A DNA stretch of 42,909 bases from the NCBI GenBank assembly GCA_027314915.1, contig DAHUZZ010000016.1, positions 1-42,909 on the forward strand. The letters are read 5' to 3'. The position numbers were made by a program, and so were the translations under genes. Positions within the stretch are counted from its first letter, which is position 1. Each line of letters opens with the position of its first letter. The stretch comes from Thermoplasmata archaeon. GTDB lineage: Archaea; Thermoplasmatota; Thermoplasmata; Lutacidiplasmatales; UBA184. The notes below the pieces were generated by a model. It worked only from the letters and a program-made list of their open reading frames with translations, searched no databases and was not told the DNA's origin. Shown piece by piece: positions 15,817 through 24,384 of this stretch.

Positions 15817-18183
15817 ATGACACCGAGAGGATCGCCGCCGGTCGGGGGCCCGCGGGGGCGCCGTGGGCCGTGGGGCGCGGTCCCCGGCGTGCGGACCCTG
15901 GCGCTGATCAGCGTCGCGCTCCTCCTCGTGGTTCCGGTGCTCCCGATGATCCCGCCCACGGGGGAGGTGCGCCCGGTGGTCGCGGGCTCGGCGCGCCCCG
16001 AGGGCATCGCCCCCGAGGTGTCGGCGGTCTTCGCTCCCCCACCGTCGCCCGGTGCGATCCCGATCCAGCACATCGTCTTCATCATGCAGGAGAACCACGC
16101 CTACGACAATCTCTTCGGGACCTACTGCCCGGTCGCCGGGCCCTCCTGTCCCACCACCTCCGTGGGCCTCCCGAACGGCACCTGCATCCCGCGGGACCCC
16201 GCGGTGGCGAGCGGCCCGTGCATCGCCCCGTCCCCGGTGGTCGATCCGGCCACCGCCCAACCCACCGACCTGCTGCACACCTGGACCTCCTCCCACCGGG
16301 CCTACAACAACGGGTCGATGAACGGATGGTTCCCCGCCGAGCTGAACTCGACCCTTCCCTACCGGTACTACGACGGGAGCACGATCCCGACCTACTGGGA
16401 CCTGGCGGAGCAGTACGCTCTCGGGGACAACTTCTTCTCGAGCACGCTGAGCTACTCGCTCCCGAACCACTGGTACATGTTCGCCGGGCAGGCGCCCCCG
16501 ATCTCCGAGTACTACCTCATGTACGGGCCGGGGCAAGAGGTCCAGAACCAGAGCGCGCCGCATCGCGGGCTCTACGGGTACCAGCAGCAGTACCTGAACG
16601 AGTCGAACGCGACCCCCACCTTCGCGGACGAGCTCCTGACGAGCAACATCAGCTGGAAGTACTACGACACGCCGGTGCCGCACGGCGGGGCCGGCTACAA
16701 CCAGTCGCTCGCGGACGGGCTCGCCTGGAACTACTGGAACCCCGGGGTGGCCAAGGCCGAGACCTACCTCAACCCGACGCTCAACGCCCACTACGTCCCG
16801 CGGGACCAGGTGCTCGCCGATGCGGCCGCGGGGAACCTGCCGCAGCTCAGCTGGGTCCTCCCGTCGTTCAACCAATCCGACCATCCCATCGCCGAGCTGC
16901 CGACCGGGGAGGCCTGGGTGGCCTCCGTGATCGATGCCCTCGAGCGGGGACCGGAGTGGAACTCCACGGCGATCTTCGTGAGCTGGGACGAGTACGGGGG
17001 GTTCTACGACCAGGTGGCCCCGCCCCAGATCGATGCGTACGGGCTCGGCTTCCGGGTCCCGGTCCTGGTGATCAGCCCCTACGCGCGGGAGGACTACGTG
17101 GACCCCCAGCTCGGCTACTTCGAGTCGGTCCTCCGCTTCATGGAGTACCGCTTCGGGCTCGCGCCGCTCACCGCGCGCGACGCGAACGCCCCCCTCTACC
17201 TCGATGCCTTCGACTTCTCGCAGGCGCCCCGGCCCCCTCTCCTCTTCAACACCACCGGCAACCCGTCGGGCCCGACGGCGGTCTATCCGGCCCCCCTCCA
17301 GCCCATGGCCCCCCCACCGGCGCCCTCCGGGTTCGCGGTGGGCATCCGCGGGGGCGTGGCGACCCTCTCGTGGAGCCTGCCTTCGGGCGGCGGCTCCGTG
17401 GACGGCTACCGGGTCCTCTTCGGGCCGGCCTCCGACCCGACCGAGTTCAACGAGACCATGAACGGCGCGGCCACCGGGGGTACGGTGGGCAACCTCACGC
17501 CCGGGACCTCCTACGTCTTCCGCCTCATCGCCTTCGGCCCGCAGGCCTCGAGCCCGCCGACCGCGCCGGTCTCGGCGACGGCGCCGAGCGGGATCCTGGG
17601 CTGGGTCCGATCGAACCTCGGGCTCGTCGCCCTCGGGAGCGCGGCCGCCGTGGCGGGCGCCGTCATCGCCGCGGTGTGGGTCCACCGGCGCCGGGCACGG
17701 CCCACGTCCCCGCCGGTCCCGCCCCGTGATCCCCGGTACGGTGCCCCGGACCGCCGGTTCCGCCCCCCGGGGCCCGCTCCAGGCCGCGCCCCCGTGCCCG
17801 CCGCCGGGCTATCGGAGGAGCGGGCCCAGGACGAGGAGTCCCAGGAGGAGCAGTACGAGGACCGTGAAGGTGACCGCGGCCATGGCCCGCTCGCCGTCCT
17901 TGAGGAAGTAGTACCACCCCGTCGCGACCCGGAAGATCGGGGTGAGGACCAGGACCACCACCCCGATCGTCAGCAGCGACTGGGAGTGCCCGGCGAGGAG
18001 CCCGCGAGCGAGCTGGAAGGGGTCGAGGTACTGCTGGATGGGGTTCGAGGAGAGGAGCTTCGTGAGCATCTCCGAGGGATGCTCGAGGAGGAAGGCGGCG
18101 AGACCGGCGAGGAGGATCACCGCGGAGATTACGAGGCCGAGCCGCAGGACGAGGGCCATCCGGGCGTAGGCGACGTCCGGTAG
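15817..18183 (+). CDS. Membrane-anchored phosphoesterase (phospholipase C/acid phosphatase family)
   Basis: Residues about 25-45 form a signal helix ([19 protein letters not shown]). The phosphoesterase domain (about 80-470) starts [20 protein letters not shown], the metal-binding ENxSFDxxFG-type motif, continues [20 protein letters not shown] and ends [16 protein letters not shown] and [14 protein letters not shown] fibronectin type III-like domain (about 498-592) and a transmembrane helix ([20 protein letters not shown]) with Arg-rich stop-transfer follow. The family hydrolyses phosphate esters outside the cell. The frame then runs about 150 more residues, the last 125 antisense to the DUF1634 gene; that tail is low-complexity and probably not natural. 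ATG 15817 is the clear start. Confidence 0.85.
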   Translation: MTPRGSPPVGGPRGRRGPWGAVPGVRTLALISVALLLVVPVLPMIPPTGEVRPVVAGSARPEGIAPEVSAVFAPPPSPGAIPIQHIVFIMQENHAYDNLFGTYCPVAGPSCPTTSVGLPNGTCIPRDPAVASGPCIAPSPVVDPATAQPTDLLHTWTSSHRAYNNGSMNGWFPAELNSTLPYRYYDGSTIPTYWDLAEQYALGDNFFSSTLSYSLPNHWYMFAGQAPPISEYYLMYGPGQEVQNQSAPHRGLYGYQQQYLNESNATPTFADELLTSNISWKYYDTPVPHGGAGYNQSLADGLAWNYWNPGVAKAETYLNPTLNAHYVPRDQVLADAAAGNLPQLSWVLPSFNQSDHPIAELPTGEAWVASVIDALERGPEWNSTAIFVSWDEYGGFYDQVAPPQIDAYGLGFRVPVLVISPYAREDYVDPQLGYFESVLRFMEYRFGLAPLTARDANAPLYLDAFDFSQAPRPPLLFNTTGNPSGPTAVYPAPLQPMAPPPAPSGFAVGIRGGVATLSWSLPSGGGSVDGYRVLFGPASDPTEFNETMNGAATGGTVGNLTPGTSYVFRLIAFGPQASSPPTAPVSATAPSGILGWVRSNLGLVALGSAAAVAGAVIAAVWVHRRRARPTSPPVPPRDPRYGAPDRRFRPPGPAPGRAPVPAAGLSEERAQDEESQEEQYEDREGDRGHGPLAVLEEVVPPRRDPEDRGEDQDHHPDRQQRLGVPGEEPASELEGVEVLLDGVRGEELREHLRGMLEEEGGETGEEDHRGDYEAEPQDEGHPGVGDVR

Positions 18184-18234
18184 CTCGTGCCGGCGGACTG
18201 GGGCGTGGGGCGGCGCGGGCTCCGGAGCGCTCAT
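17809..18234 (-). CDS. DUF1634 family membrane protein
   Basis: A 141-residue protein with three hydrophobic segments: [40 protein letters not shown] and [18 protein letters not shown], and a short charged loop [10 protein letters not shown]. This matches DUF1634, small membrane proteins commonly encoded beside TauE/SafE exporters. The ATG at 18234 overlaps the exporter stop codon (ATGA, 18231-18234), giving tight coupling, and it is probably an accessory subunit of that transporter. The plus-strand phosphoesterase frame runs antisense across nearly all of it. Confidence 0.85.
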   Translation of the reverse strand: MSAPEPAPPHAPVRRHELPDVAYARMALVLRLGLVISAVILLAGLAAFLLEHPSEMLTKLLSSNPIQQYLDPFQLARGLLAGHSQSLLTIGVVVLVLTPIFRVATGWYYFLKDGERAMAAVTFTVLVLLLLGLLVLGPLLR

Positions 18235-19085
18235 GGAAGCCCGGCCCCGCGCAGGACGAGTTCGACCGAGAGCGCGATCAGGATGGCGAGGAAGATCCAG
18301 TAGACGACCCGGTTGCTCAGGCCCGGGAACATGTAGGAGCCCACGAGGGAGCCCGCCGCCGTGCCCAGGGCCACGGGCGCCGCGATGACCGGGTCGATGT
18401 AGCCGGCGGAGAGCAGGACCCCGGCGGTGGCGGCGACCGTGACCCCGATCATGAAGTTGCTCGTCGCCGTGGCCACCTTGATGGGCAGCCGGAGCGCGCG
18501 CTCGAGCGCCTGGACCTTGAGCACGCCGCTGCCGATGCCGAAGAGCCCCGAGACCAGGCCGGCGCTGAACATGACCCCGAGCGCGGGAGGGGTCCGGGCC
18601 GCCGCGTAGTCCACCTCCTTCTGGAGATGCTGGTCGAAGTAGTGCCCGGTCAGCCCCAGCCGATGGGCGATCGGGTCGTTGGTCGTGGAGGACCACCGTT
18701 CCCGGTCCCGGGAGACCAGGCTGGAGATGGCCGAGAACAGGAGCACCGCCCCGAGCGCGACGAGGAGGACCGGCTCCAGGTTCGACCGCTCGAGAAAGAT
18801 GGTGAGGATCGCGCCGAGGAGCGCCCCGGGCACCGTGGCGATCTCGAGGAACATCCCGATCCGGAGGTCGGTGAGACGGTCCTTCACGTAGGCGGAGCCG
18901 GTGGCCGCCGAGGTCGCGAGCACGCTGACCGCGCTCGCCCCGACGGCGTCCACGAAGGGGACCTGGAAGAAGATGACGAGGACCGGGACCACGATGACGC
19001 CGCCGCCCAGTCCAGCGAGCGAGCCCAGGAACCCCGCCGCGAGGGCGAACAGGAAGAGGATCAGGGCGATGAGATAGAGAGGCAA
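18231..19085 (-). CDS. TauE/SafE-family sulfite/organosulfonate exporter
   Basis: A 284-residue protein with about eight helices in two halves. The first begins LIALILFLFALAAGFLGSLA, followed by GLGGGVIVVPVLVIFFQVPF, the conserved G-GGG-xxxP motif. The second repeat is GVMFSAGLVSGLFGIGSGVL with KVATATSNFMIGVTVAA. The family moves small anions such as sulfite across the membrane; the actual substrate is unknown. The start is TTG 19085: no ATG or GTG stands before the first helix, and a TATA-like box lies 26 bases upstream, as for a leaderless message. DUF1634 follows with an ATGA overlap. Confidence 0.88.
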   Translation of the reverse strand: MPLYLIALILFLFALAAGFLGSLAGLGGGVIVVPVLVIFFQVPFVDAVGASAVSVLATSAATGSAYVKDRLTDLRIGMFLEIATVPGALLGAILTIFLERSNLEPVLLVALGAVLLFSAISSLVSRDRERWSSTTNDPIAHRLGLTGHYFDQHLQKEVDYAAARTPPALGVMFSAGLVSGLFGIGSGVLKVQALERALRLPIKVATATSNFMIGVTVAATAGVLLSAGYIDPVIAAPVALGTAAGSLVGSYMFPGLSNRVVYWIFLAILIALSVELVLRGAGLP

Positions 19086-19104
19086 GCGCGAATTGCAACG
19101 CTCC

Positions 19105-19117
19105 GAGGTTATACCTC
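19105..19117. promoter_or_regulatory. Palindromic TATA-box promoter of the tauE gene
   Basis: GAGGTTATACCTC is a near-perfect palindrome and the only AT-rich site in the 110-base spacer. Its centre is 26 bases from the TTG of the exporter on the minus strand and 85 bases from the peroxiredoxin start on the plus strand. It fixes the exporter start well; use toward the plus strand is possible but would leave a leader of about 60 bases. Confidence 0.6.
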
Positions 19118-19195
19118 TGCGGGGGCTGGGCGCGCCCGTACGGAGGGTCGACCGGCGGCTACCGCCCGGCCCGCCCGACGGGGGATCCGGAGGCG

Positions 19196-19906
19196 GTGGG
19201 CGTGGAGCGAGCGGCGATCCCCACGGATTCGGACCTCCACGCGCTGCCGGCGGGTCTTCCGCGCCCCGCGGATGACGGGGCGGCGGCCCATCTCCGGGGC
19301 CTTCCCGTCCCGCGCCTCCGGCTGCGGGCCACGTCGGGCGGCGAGGTGGACCTCGCGGACGCCGCGTCGCGCGGGTGCATCCTCTTCCTGTATCCGGCCA
19401 CCCTCGCACCTCCCGCCGTCATCCCCGGCGAGTGGAGCGCGATCCCGGGGGCCCGAGGGTGCACGATCGAGAACCTGGGCTTTCGCGCGGCGTTCCCCGA
19501 GATCTCGGAGCTGGGGTGCGAGGTGTACGGCATCAGCGGGCAGGGCCAGCTCGAGGCCGAGGAGGGTCTGCGGCAGCAGCGCGAGCTCCGGGAGCGCCTT
19601 CGGCTGCCCTTCGAGCTGCTGAACGACTCGGCCTTCGCGCTGGGGGAAGCGCTCCGCCTCCCCACCTTCGTGGCCCGGCTCACCGAGCCCGTCGTCGAGT
19701 TCGAGGGTCGCCGGGTGAGCTTCCCGCTCCAGGGTCGACGGCTGTACACGCGGCTCACCCTGGTCGCCGCCCGGGGTCGGATCGAGCGGGTCTTCTATCC
19801 CGTCTTCCCGCCGGACCTCCACGCGGAGGAGCTCCTCGAGTACCTCCGGCGAGGCGGAGGTCCCGGCGCCTCCGGGGTCCCGACCGGTGCGGGGGGAACC
19901 CGGTAG
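19196..19906 (+). CDS. Peroxiredoxin (AhpC/TSA, BCP-like)
   Basis: The 236-residue protein has a thioredoxin-fold peroxiredoxin domain from about residue 38: LPVPRLRLRATSGGEVDL, CILFLYPATLAPP, IPGARGCTIENLGFRAAFPE with the probable peroxidatic Cys89, and CEVYGISGQGQLEAEEGLRQ. LPFELLNDSAFALGEALRLP is the usual C-terminal half-motif. A second Cys is at 108, not five residues after Cys89 as in atypical 2-Cys BCPs, so the resolving partner is unclear. It is predicted to reduce peroxides. The start is uncertain: GTG 19196 and GTG 19202 are both possible. It is divergent from the exporter gene. Confidence 0.82.
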   Translation: MGVERAAIPTDSDLHALPAGLPRPADDGAAAHLRGLPVPRLRLRATSGGEVDLADAASRGCILFLYPATLAPPAVIPGEWSAIPGARGCTIENLGFRAAFPEISELGCEVYGISGQGQLEAEEGLRQQRELRERLRLPFELLNDSAFALGEALRLPTFVARLTEPVVEFEGRRVSFPLQGRRLYTRLTLVAARGRIERVFYPVFPPDLHAEELLEYLRRGGGPGASGVPTGAGGTR

Positions 19907-19950
19907 CGCCGGGTCCCGTGGGAGGGCGGGCCCCACGGTCGCCGCCCCGA

Positions 19951-21582
19951 TCAGGAGGCCAGGCCGAGGAGGGCCTGGGGATCCCCCACCGAGAGCGGGG
20001 AGAGCGCCCCCAGGCCGGGAACGGGGGGCGATCCGGGCACCGTGCACGGCACGTAGACCAGGTCGAGGACCCGGGGCGAACTGGTCCGGAGCTGCGCGGC
20101 CAGCTTCGGGTGGGCGGCCCGCACCTCGTTGAGGTAGGCCCGGACGAGCTTCAGGGCCTCGTGGCGCGACGTCAACGGGGGCGCGGCGGGCCGACCGGCG
20201 ATCGAGGTGGGGGTGGCGCTCTGGAGCAGGGCCGCGAGGCTCCCGCTCTCGGAGATCTTCTGCTCCTTGCCGGTCATCCGGTCATAGAACCGGCCGGAAC
20301 CGGTCGCGCCCCGGCCCAGGGCGAAGACGTCGGTGAGGGGCCGGTAGACGCCCGGGCCGGCCAGGTTCGCGGGGTCCGTCGGGAAGGTGGCGGCGATGAG
20401 CAGCCGTTCCGAGACCTCCCGGCCCTTCTTCGTCCACAGCACCCCGGTCTCGAAGTTGTAGGGCAGCTCGACCTCCCAGAACGGCACCAGGATCCCGCCC
20501 CCGTAGGCCACGGATCGGACCGCCCCGAGCCCGGCCTGCGCCCGTCGGGCCTCGGAGGCCCGCGCCAGGATCTCCTCCCACCGGAACGGCGCGCGGTAGC
20601 CGGCGCCCCAGTCGCCCGGGAGCGCCTGCGCGAGCCCGTCGAGGGTGGCCCCCAGTCGCTGGAGGTACACGAGCGGGTGGGGGCTCACCGGCGCCGAGTC
20701 CGACACGATCGCGGCCATCGAACCGAGCGCGCGGACGAGCGCCAGCTCCTGCTCCACGGGCGTCGACATGAATCCGATCTCGGGGGTCGCGGAAAGGAGC
20801 CCGCCCGCCTCGGCGAGCTTCGAGCCCGCCGAGCCGAGCAGCGGGCGGGCCTCCTCCGGGCGACCGCCCGCGACCTGGTCGGCGGCCCGGGCCTGCAGGG
20901 CGAGCGCCTCCAGCCGACCCGCGACGGGCGCCCATCGCCGGAGGCTGCCGACCGCCGCCGACGCGTTCGTGAGGTTCTCCGCCGCGAGATGGAAGCGCTC
21001 CGGCTTCGTGCCCCGAAGCAGGTCGGCGGTGACGATCAGGGACTGGTAGGCGGAGGCGAGCCCCGTCGCGCGGAGGGTCATCTCCCGGCTCGCCTCGTCG
21101 ACCGCGAGCGGGCCCACGGACTGGACCTTGGCGACAAACATGGAGATGGCCGCGGCGCTCACCGGCGCCGGGGGAGGGCGCGGGGCCAGGAAGGGGAGGA
21201 CGGCGAACGGGGCGGCGAGGAGGTTGAACAGGGCGAACCGGTACTGATCGCTCTCGACCGCGAGCCCCGGCCGCACGCTCGTGTTGAAGGCGGCGAGCCG
21301 GGCCGTCGCATCGACGGTCCCCCCCGCCCCGACCTCGGCCCCCGGCGGGATGGTCTGCCGCAGGTAGGCGGTCACCTGGGCGGTGAAGTGGTCCAGGAAC
21401 TGGCGGGCGTCCACCATCCGCTGGGTGGTCCCGCAGTAGGTGCAGGTGAGGATCTCCTGCGCCCCCACCGACGGGTAGGGCGCTCCGCACGAGTTGCAAC
21501 GCAGGCCGAACTCCACGAGCGCGCCGGCCGCCAGGTCGCGGCCCTCGGGGGGGACCGATCGGCGCGCGGAGGCCACGCGCAT
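19951..21582 (-). CDS. Zinc-ribbon protein of unknown function (543 residues)
   Basis: I do not recognise the full protein. It has a four-cysteine zinc ribbon near the N-terminus (Cys29, Cys32, Cys47, Cys50), then a long, mainly helical region with an Ala/Pro-rich hydrophobic patch around residues 125-155 (FALFNLLAAPFAVLPFLAP). The C-terminal 200 residues look like a folded beta-rich domain with ILVPFWEVELPYNFETGVLW and LDLVYVPCTVPGSPPVPG. A YVPFW-type strand after a zinc ribbon also occurs in some bacterial zinc-ribbon proteins. The ATG at 21582 shares one base with the preceding stop (TGATG), so it is translationally coupled to the 311-residue TPR/zinc-ribbon gene; a physical complex is plausible. 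Confidence 0.75.
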   Translation of the reverse strand: MRVASARRSVPPEGRDLAAGALVEFGLRCNSCGAPYPSVGAQEILTCTYCGTTQRMVDARQFLDHFTAQVTAYLRQTIPPGAEVGAGGTVDATARLAAFNTSVRPGLAVESDQYRFALFNLLAAPFAVLPFLAPRPPPAPVSAAAISMFVAKVQSVGPLAVDEASREMTLRATGLASAYQSLIVTADLLRGTKPERFHLAAENLTNASAAVGSLRRWAPVAGRLEALALQARAADQVAGGRPEEARPLLGSAGSKLAEAGGLLSATPEIGFMSTPVEQELALVRALGSMAAIVSDSAPVSPHPLVYLQRLGATLDGLAQALPGDWGAGYRAPFRWEEILARASEARRAQAGLGAVRSVAYGGGILVPFWEVELPYNFETGVLWTKKGREVSERLLIAATFPTDPANLAGPGVYRPLTDVFALGRGATGSGRFYDRMTGKEQKISESGSLAALLQSATPTSIAGRPAAPPLTSRHEALKLVRAYLNEVRAAHPKLAAQLRTSSPRVLDLVYVPCTVPGSPPVPGLGALSPLSVGDPQALLGLAS

Positions 21583-22517
21583 CACCCCCGGAGCGCGGCG
21601 ACGGTGCGGAGGCGGGCCTCCAGGTTCTGGATCCGCGCCAGGAGCCGGGCCTCGACCTCGGCGGAGCGCTGCTCGGCGAGCGAGTCCGCCAGCCCCCGGA
21701 TCGCCGCATGGCAGCCCCGGCACGCGAACAGCCGGCGGCCCGAGCTGTCGAGCGAAGGGAGCGGGGAGGGGCCGGTCCCCTGGAGGCCGGTCACGTCCAG
21801 GTCGATGGGCATCGAGACGAACTGGATCCCGTGCCCGATCCCCTCCCGTCCGCAGAACCAGCACTTCGCCCGGTAGGCGAGGCGCTCCACGCGGGCCGCC
21901 GAGGCGCCGGCCCGTGCGGCGTCGCCCGTCTGCGTCCAGTACTGCTGCGCGGTCTGGAAGTTCTCGGCGGCGAGGAGCGGGTCGGTCGCCTCGAACGCCC
22001 GGCCCAGGGTCTCGAAGGAGAGCGCCATCAGCATGGGGAACCGGGAGTCCGCCGGGATCGAGATCTGGTGGAACGTCTCGGGGAGGAAGAGCGGCTGGCT
22101 CCCGAGCTGCCGGTACTGGCCCGCGATCGCCTGGGCGCCCTGGGCGATCGCCGCGCGGTCGCCGGCGCCCGACTCCATGAGCCCGAGCGTGTTCACCTCC
22201 GCCGCGGCGAGCTCGACCTGGGCCGCGAGCTCCGGCGCGGAGATCCCGCGCGGTCCCGGCCGGAGCTCCGTCGTCTCCATCAGGCTGCGGAGGAGCGCCG
22301 CGAGCCCCGTGAGGTATCCGGGGTTCGAGAACTGGGCCGGGTAGAGCATGAGCGCGGCGTAGGCACGGGCCAGGTTCGCCTCGTGCAGGTTGCCCTCCTT
22401 CGCGTACTTCCGGGCGGCGTCGTCGAACTTCCCCCGGGCCCGGTCGTACTCGCGGCGACGCGCGAGGTCCAGACCCTGCTCGAGGAGGTCCGATCCGGCT
22501 TTGAGAAGGGGGGCCAT
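21582..22517 (-). CDS. TPR-like helical protein with C-terminal zinc ribbon and coiled coil
   Basis: A 311-residue protein of unknown function. The N-terminus is helical-repeat-like: LLEQGLDLARRREYDRARGK, FDDAARKYAKEGNLHEANLA, and later FPMLMALSFETLGRAFEATD and LLAAENFQTAQQYWTQTGD, in the style of tetratricopeptide repeats. Residues 219-269 hold a split zinc ribbon (Cys219, Cys222, Cys266, Cys269), with about 40 residues between the Cys pairs. The last 35 residues (SAEVEARLLARIQNLEARLR) form a likely coiled coil. ATG 22517 starts the gene, and its stop overlaps the start of the 543-residue zinc-ribbon gene. Such proteins usually act as scaffolds; no enzyme motif is visible. Confidence 0.78.
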   Translation of the reverse strand: MAPLLKAGSDLLEQGLDLARRREYDRARGKFDDAARKYAKEGNLHEANLARAYAALMLYPAQFSNPGYLTGLAALLRSLMETTELRPGPRGISAPELAAQVELAAAEVNTLGLMESGAGDRAAIAQGAQAIAGQYRQLGSQPLFLPETFHQISIPADSRFPMLMALSFETLGRAFEATDPLLAAENFQTAQQYWTQTGDAARAGASAARVERLAYRAKCWFCGREGIGHGIQFVSMPIDLDVTGLQGTGPSPLPSLDSSGRRLFACRGCHAAIRGLADSLAEQRSAEVEARLLARIQNLEARLRTVAALRG

Positions 22518-22616
22518 CCGATGTCCGCCCGCCGGGTGGTCGGACCGGGTATTAGGTCGTTCGGCCGTCCCTCCTCGGGCCCCCGGGCCCGCCGGTCCGG
22601 CCGGAGGACGGATCGG

Positions 22617-23231
22617 TCAGCGCACGAGCCGGCCCCCGCGCACGATCCCGCGGCCATCGACCTCGAGGTCGGCGCCCCGCAGGAGGAGCCAGGCCCACCA
22701 CGGTACCCGGTTCCGCCCGCCCAGGGTCACGTTCCGGCCGATCTGGAAGGTGAGGGTGCCGAGCGCCTGGTCCAGGAGGAGCGGCGCGGTCTCGAGGTGT
22801 TCGTTGAGCCCGATGGAGAGCATCCCGGGCCGGTCCCGCCCGGGGCCGGCCCGCCGGTAGCTCTGCCCGAACGCGGTCGCTCCCCGGTCGTAGGTGAACC
22901 GGCGCAGCCGCCCGTCCTGGAACGTCCACCGGCCCCCGGAGACCTCCGCGACCGTGTCCATGACCCCGACGGAGTTCGCGACGTTGGACACGAAGGTCCC
23001 CTCGGCCGTACGTTCGTCGAGCGCGACCATCACCACCCCGGCGGGAAGCTGGACGAGGTCCCAGGCCGCCCCGCTCCGGGATCCTCCGGCCCACCCGTCG
23101 TAGGCCCGGGGCGGGCGGTGGAGGAGCCCGAGCTCGAGGTCGGTCCCGTTCGGATGGCGGATCCGGAGCCGGCGCCCCGCCCGGCCGTCGGGGTGTGACC
23201 GGCCGGCGCGTTCGGGCGGCCCGGGACGGAT
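22617..23231 (-). CDS. M29 aminopeptidase-like fold, catalytic residues lost, start unresolved
   Basis: The frame from about 23190 to 22617 resembles the C-terminal half of M29 metallo-aminopeptidases (AmpS): RIRHPNGTDLELGL, LVQLPAGVVMVALDERTAEG, DGRLRRFTYDRGA, PGMLSIGLNEHLETAPLLLD and LGTLTFQIGRNVTLGG. By eye, the metal ligands of the family are gone: the Glu after PxG is Val, the Glu before GLN is replaced, the His of GTxH is Thr, and no His-x-Asp follows. Hence it is probably non-catalytic. No ATG, GTG or TTG precedes GTG 23036 in this frame, so the N-terminus is truncated or uses another start. The zinc-ribbon gene ends at 23234, just upstream. Confidence 0.5.
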   Translation of the reverse strand: MRPGPPERAGRSHPDGRAGRRLRIRHPNGTDLELGLLHRPPRAYDGWAGGSRSGAAWDLVQLPAGVVMVALDERTAEGTFVSNVANSVGVMDTVAEVSGGRWTFQDGRLRRFTYDRGATAFGQSYRRAGPGRDRPGMLSIGLNEHLETAPLLLDQALGTLTFQIGRNVTLGGRNRVPWWAWLLLRGADLEVDGRGIVRGGRLVR

Positions 23232-23233
23232 CG

Positions 23234-23755
23234 CTACTCGTCGGTCGACTTCTTCGCCCGGGTCGTGCGTCGTCGGGCGGGCTTCTTCGCGGCGACCGCG
23301 CTCTCCGCGGGCGCTTCCCCGCTCCCGCTCGCCGGGGGGGACCCGCTCGGAGCCGGGCTCGGGGTGGACGGGGGAGCCGGCTCCGCGGGGGGGGTCGCGG
23401 ACAGGGCGTCGACGAAGATCGGCCGCTCCACCGGCTCCGGGTCGGACGGCGCGGGCGCCCGGGCCGGCGCGTCGGTCGGCGCCACCGGGGCCGGGGGGGT
23501 GGATTTCGAAGGGTCCCGCGCCGGGCTCGAGATCGGTACGAACTCGTTCGGCCGCCAGTGATGCGGATTGCTCAGGATCGCCGTATCCCGAAGGAAGAGG
23601 TCCGCGTGCCCGCAGCTCCGGCAGATCCGGGTGCCCAGCGGGAGCTCCCCACCGCTGCGGAGCGCGAGCGGGCCCTGCCCGAACCGGCCGCCGGTCTTCA
23701 GCTCCCCGGCCCAGACGAACTCGGTGCCGCCGCAGTTGCTGCACAGGGGCGCCAC
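23234..23755 (-). CDS. Small zinc-ribbon protein with Pro/Ala-rich tail
   Basis: The first 65 residues form a zinc ribbon: Cys5 and Cys8 in PLCSNCGGTEF, then Cys45 and Cys48 in RICRSCGHADLF, a two-pair arrangement with a 36-residue insertion between them. The following 85 residues are Pro/Ala/Ser-rich and likely disordered, and the end is strongly basic (KKPARRRTTRAKKS). A nucleic-acid or protein-binding adaptor is possible but unproven. It starts at GTG 23755 with a GAGG eight bases ahead, and a TATA box near 23795 fits a short leader. It is the first gene of the minus-strand run of zinc-ribbon proteins. Confidence 0.75.
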   Translation of the reverse strand: MAPLCSNCGGTEFVWAGELKTGGRFGQGPLALRSGGELPLGTRICRSCGHADLFLRDTAILSNPHHWRPNEFVPISSPARDPSKSTPPAPVAPTDAPARAPAPSDPEPVERPIFVDALSATPPAEPAPPSTPSPAPSGSPPASGSGEAPAESAVAAKKPARRRTTRAKKSTDE

Positions 23756-23790
23756 GATGAGGTCCTCGCCGATGAGACAGGGAGTACGGA

Positions 23791-23799
23791 CATTATAAT
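23791..23799. promoter_or_regulatory. TATA box in divergent zinc-ribbon/USP spacer
   Basis: CATTATAAT is a strong TATA element in GC-rich surroundings. On the minus strand it lies about 40 bases from GTG 23755, giving a leader of about 15 bases with a GAGG site. On the plus strand it lies about 100 bases before the USP start, which would leave a 70-base leader containing the hairpin at 23827-23857. Confidence 0.6.
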
Positions 23800-23826
23800 T
23801 TGCGGACCGAGTGGCTCCGCTCGACG

Positions 23827-23857
23827 GGCCGGCGCGCGGGGAGCTGGGGCGCCGGCC
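23827..23857 (+). other. Perfect 9-bp hairpin in the USP leader
   Basis: GGCCGGCGC (23827-23835) pairs exactly with GCGCCGGCC (23849-23857) around a 13-base purine-rich loop. It ends 38 bases before the ATG of the stress-protein gene, so it would lie in the message leader if transcription starts near 23822. It could be a regulatory RNA fold, or an operator palindrome in DNA. Confidence 0.45.
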
Positions 23858-23895
23858 GAAAGTGGCAAGAGGCGGCCCCGCTTCGCGAGGGAAGG

Positions 23896-24384
23896 ATGGA
23901 CGCGATCCCGATGGGCCGGGTCGTCGTGGCCGTGGACGGCTCGCGCTTCGCCGAGCGGGCCCTCGACTACGGGATCGACTTCGTGCAGAGGTACGGCGGC
24001 CAGCTGACGGTCGTCGCGGTCGCCCCGCTCACCGCCTACGTCGTCTCGACCGAGCCGTGGGTCCCCACCGAGGTGCTCGAGGGAGAGGTCCGGCACTACG
24101 AGCAGATCGTCTCGAAGGCGGTCGAGCGGGCCCAGAAGGAGGGGATCGCCGGCGTCACGGGCGTCTGCCTGGAGGGCCACATCGCGGAGGAGCTCGTGGC
24201 GTTCCTCGAGAAGCACCCGACGGACCTGCTCATCATGGGCTCCCGCGGGCTCTCGACGACGAAGCGGCTGCTGCTCGGCAGCACCTCGGACGAGGTGCTC
24301 CACCACGTGACCTGTCCGGTCCTGATCGTGCGGTGCCCCGACGTCACGCCGGGGCCGAAGCCGCCGCCGCCACCGGGCGGATGA
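23896..24384 (+). CDS. Universal stress protein (UspA family)
   Basis: A single 162-residue UspA domain: GRVVVAVDGSRFAERALDYG at the N-terminus with the conserved VDGS, then FVQRYGGQLTVVAVAP, EGHIAEELVAFLEKHPTDLL and IMGSRGLSTTKRLLLGSTSD, followed by LHHVTCPVLIVR. The GSRG-x8-LGSxS pattern predicts ATP binding. The ATG at 23896 follows GAGGGAAGG. The upstream frame is not family-like and contains the leader hairpin. The Pro-rich C-terminus overlaps the last 41 bases of the converging ribosomal protein gene. It is distinct in sequence from the USP at 13526. Confidence 0.93.
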   Translation: MDAIPMGRVVVAVDGSRFAERALDYGIDFVQRYGGQLTVVAVAPLTAYVVSTEPWVPTEVLEGEVRHYEQIVSKAVERAQKEGIAGVTGVCLEGHIAEELVAFLEKHPTDLLIMGSRGLSTTKRLLLGSTSDEVLHHVTCPVLIVRCPDVTPGPKPPPPPGG

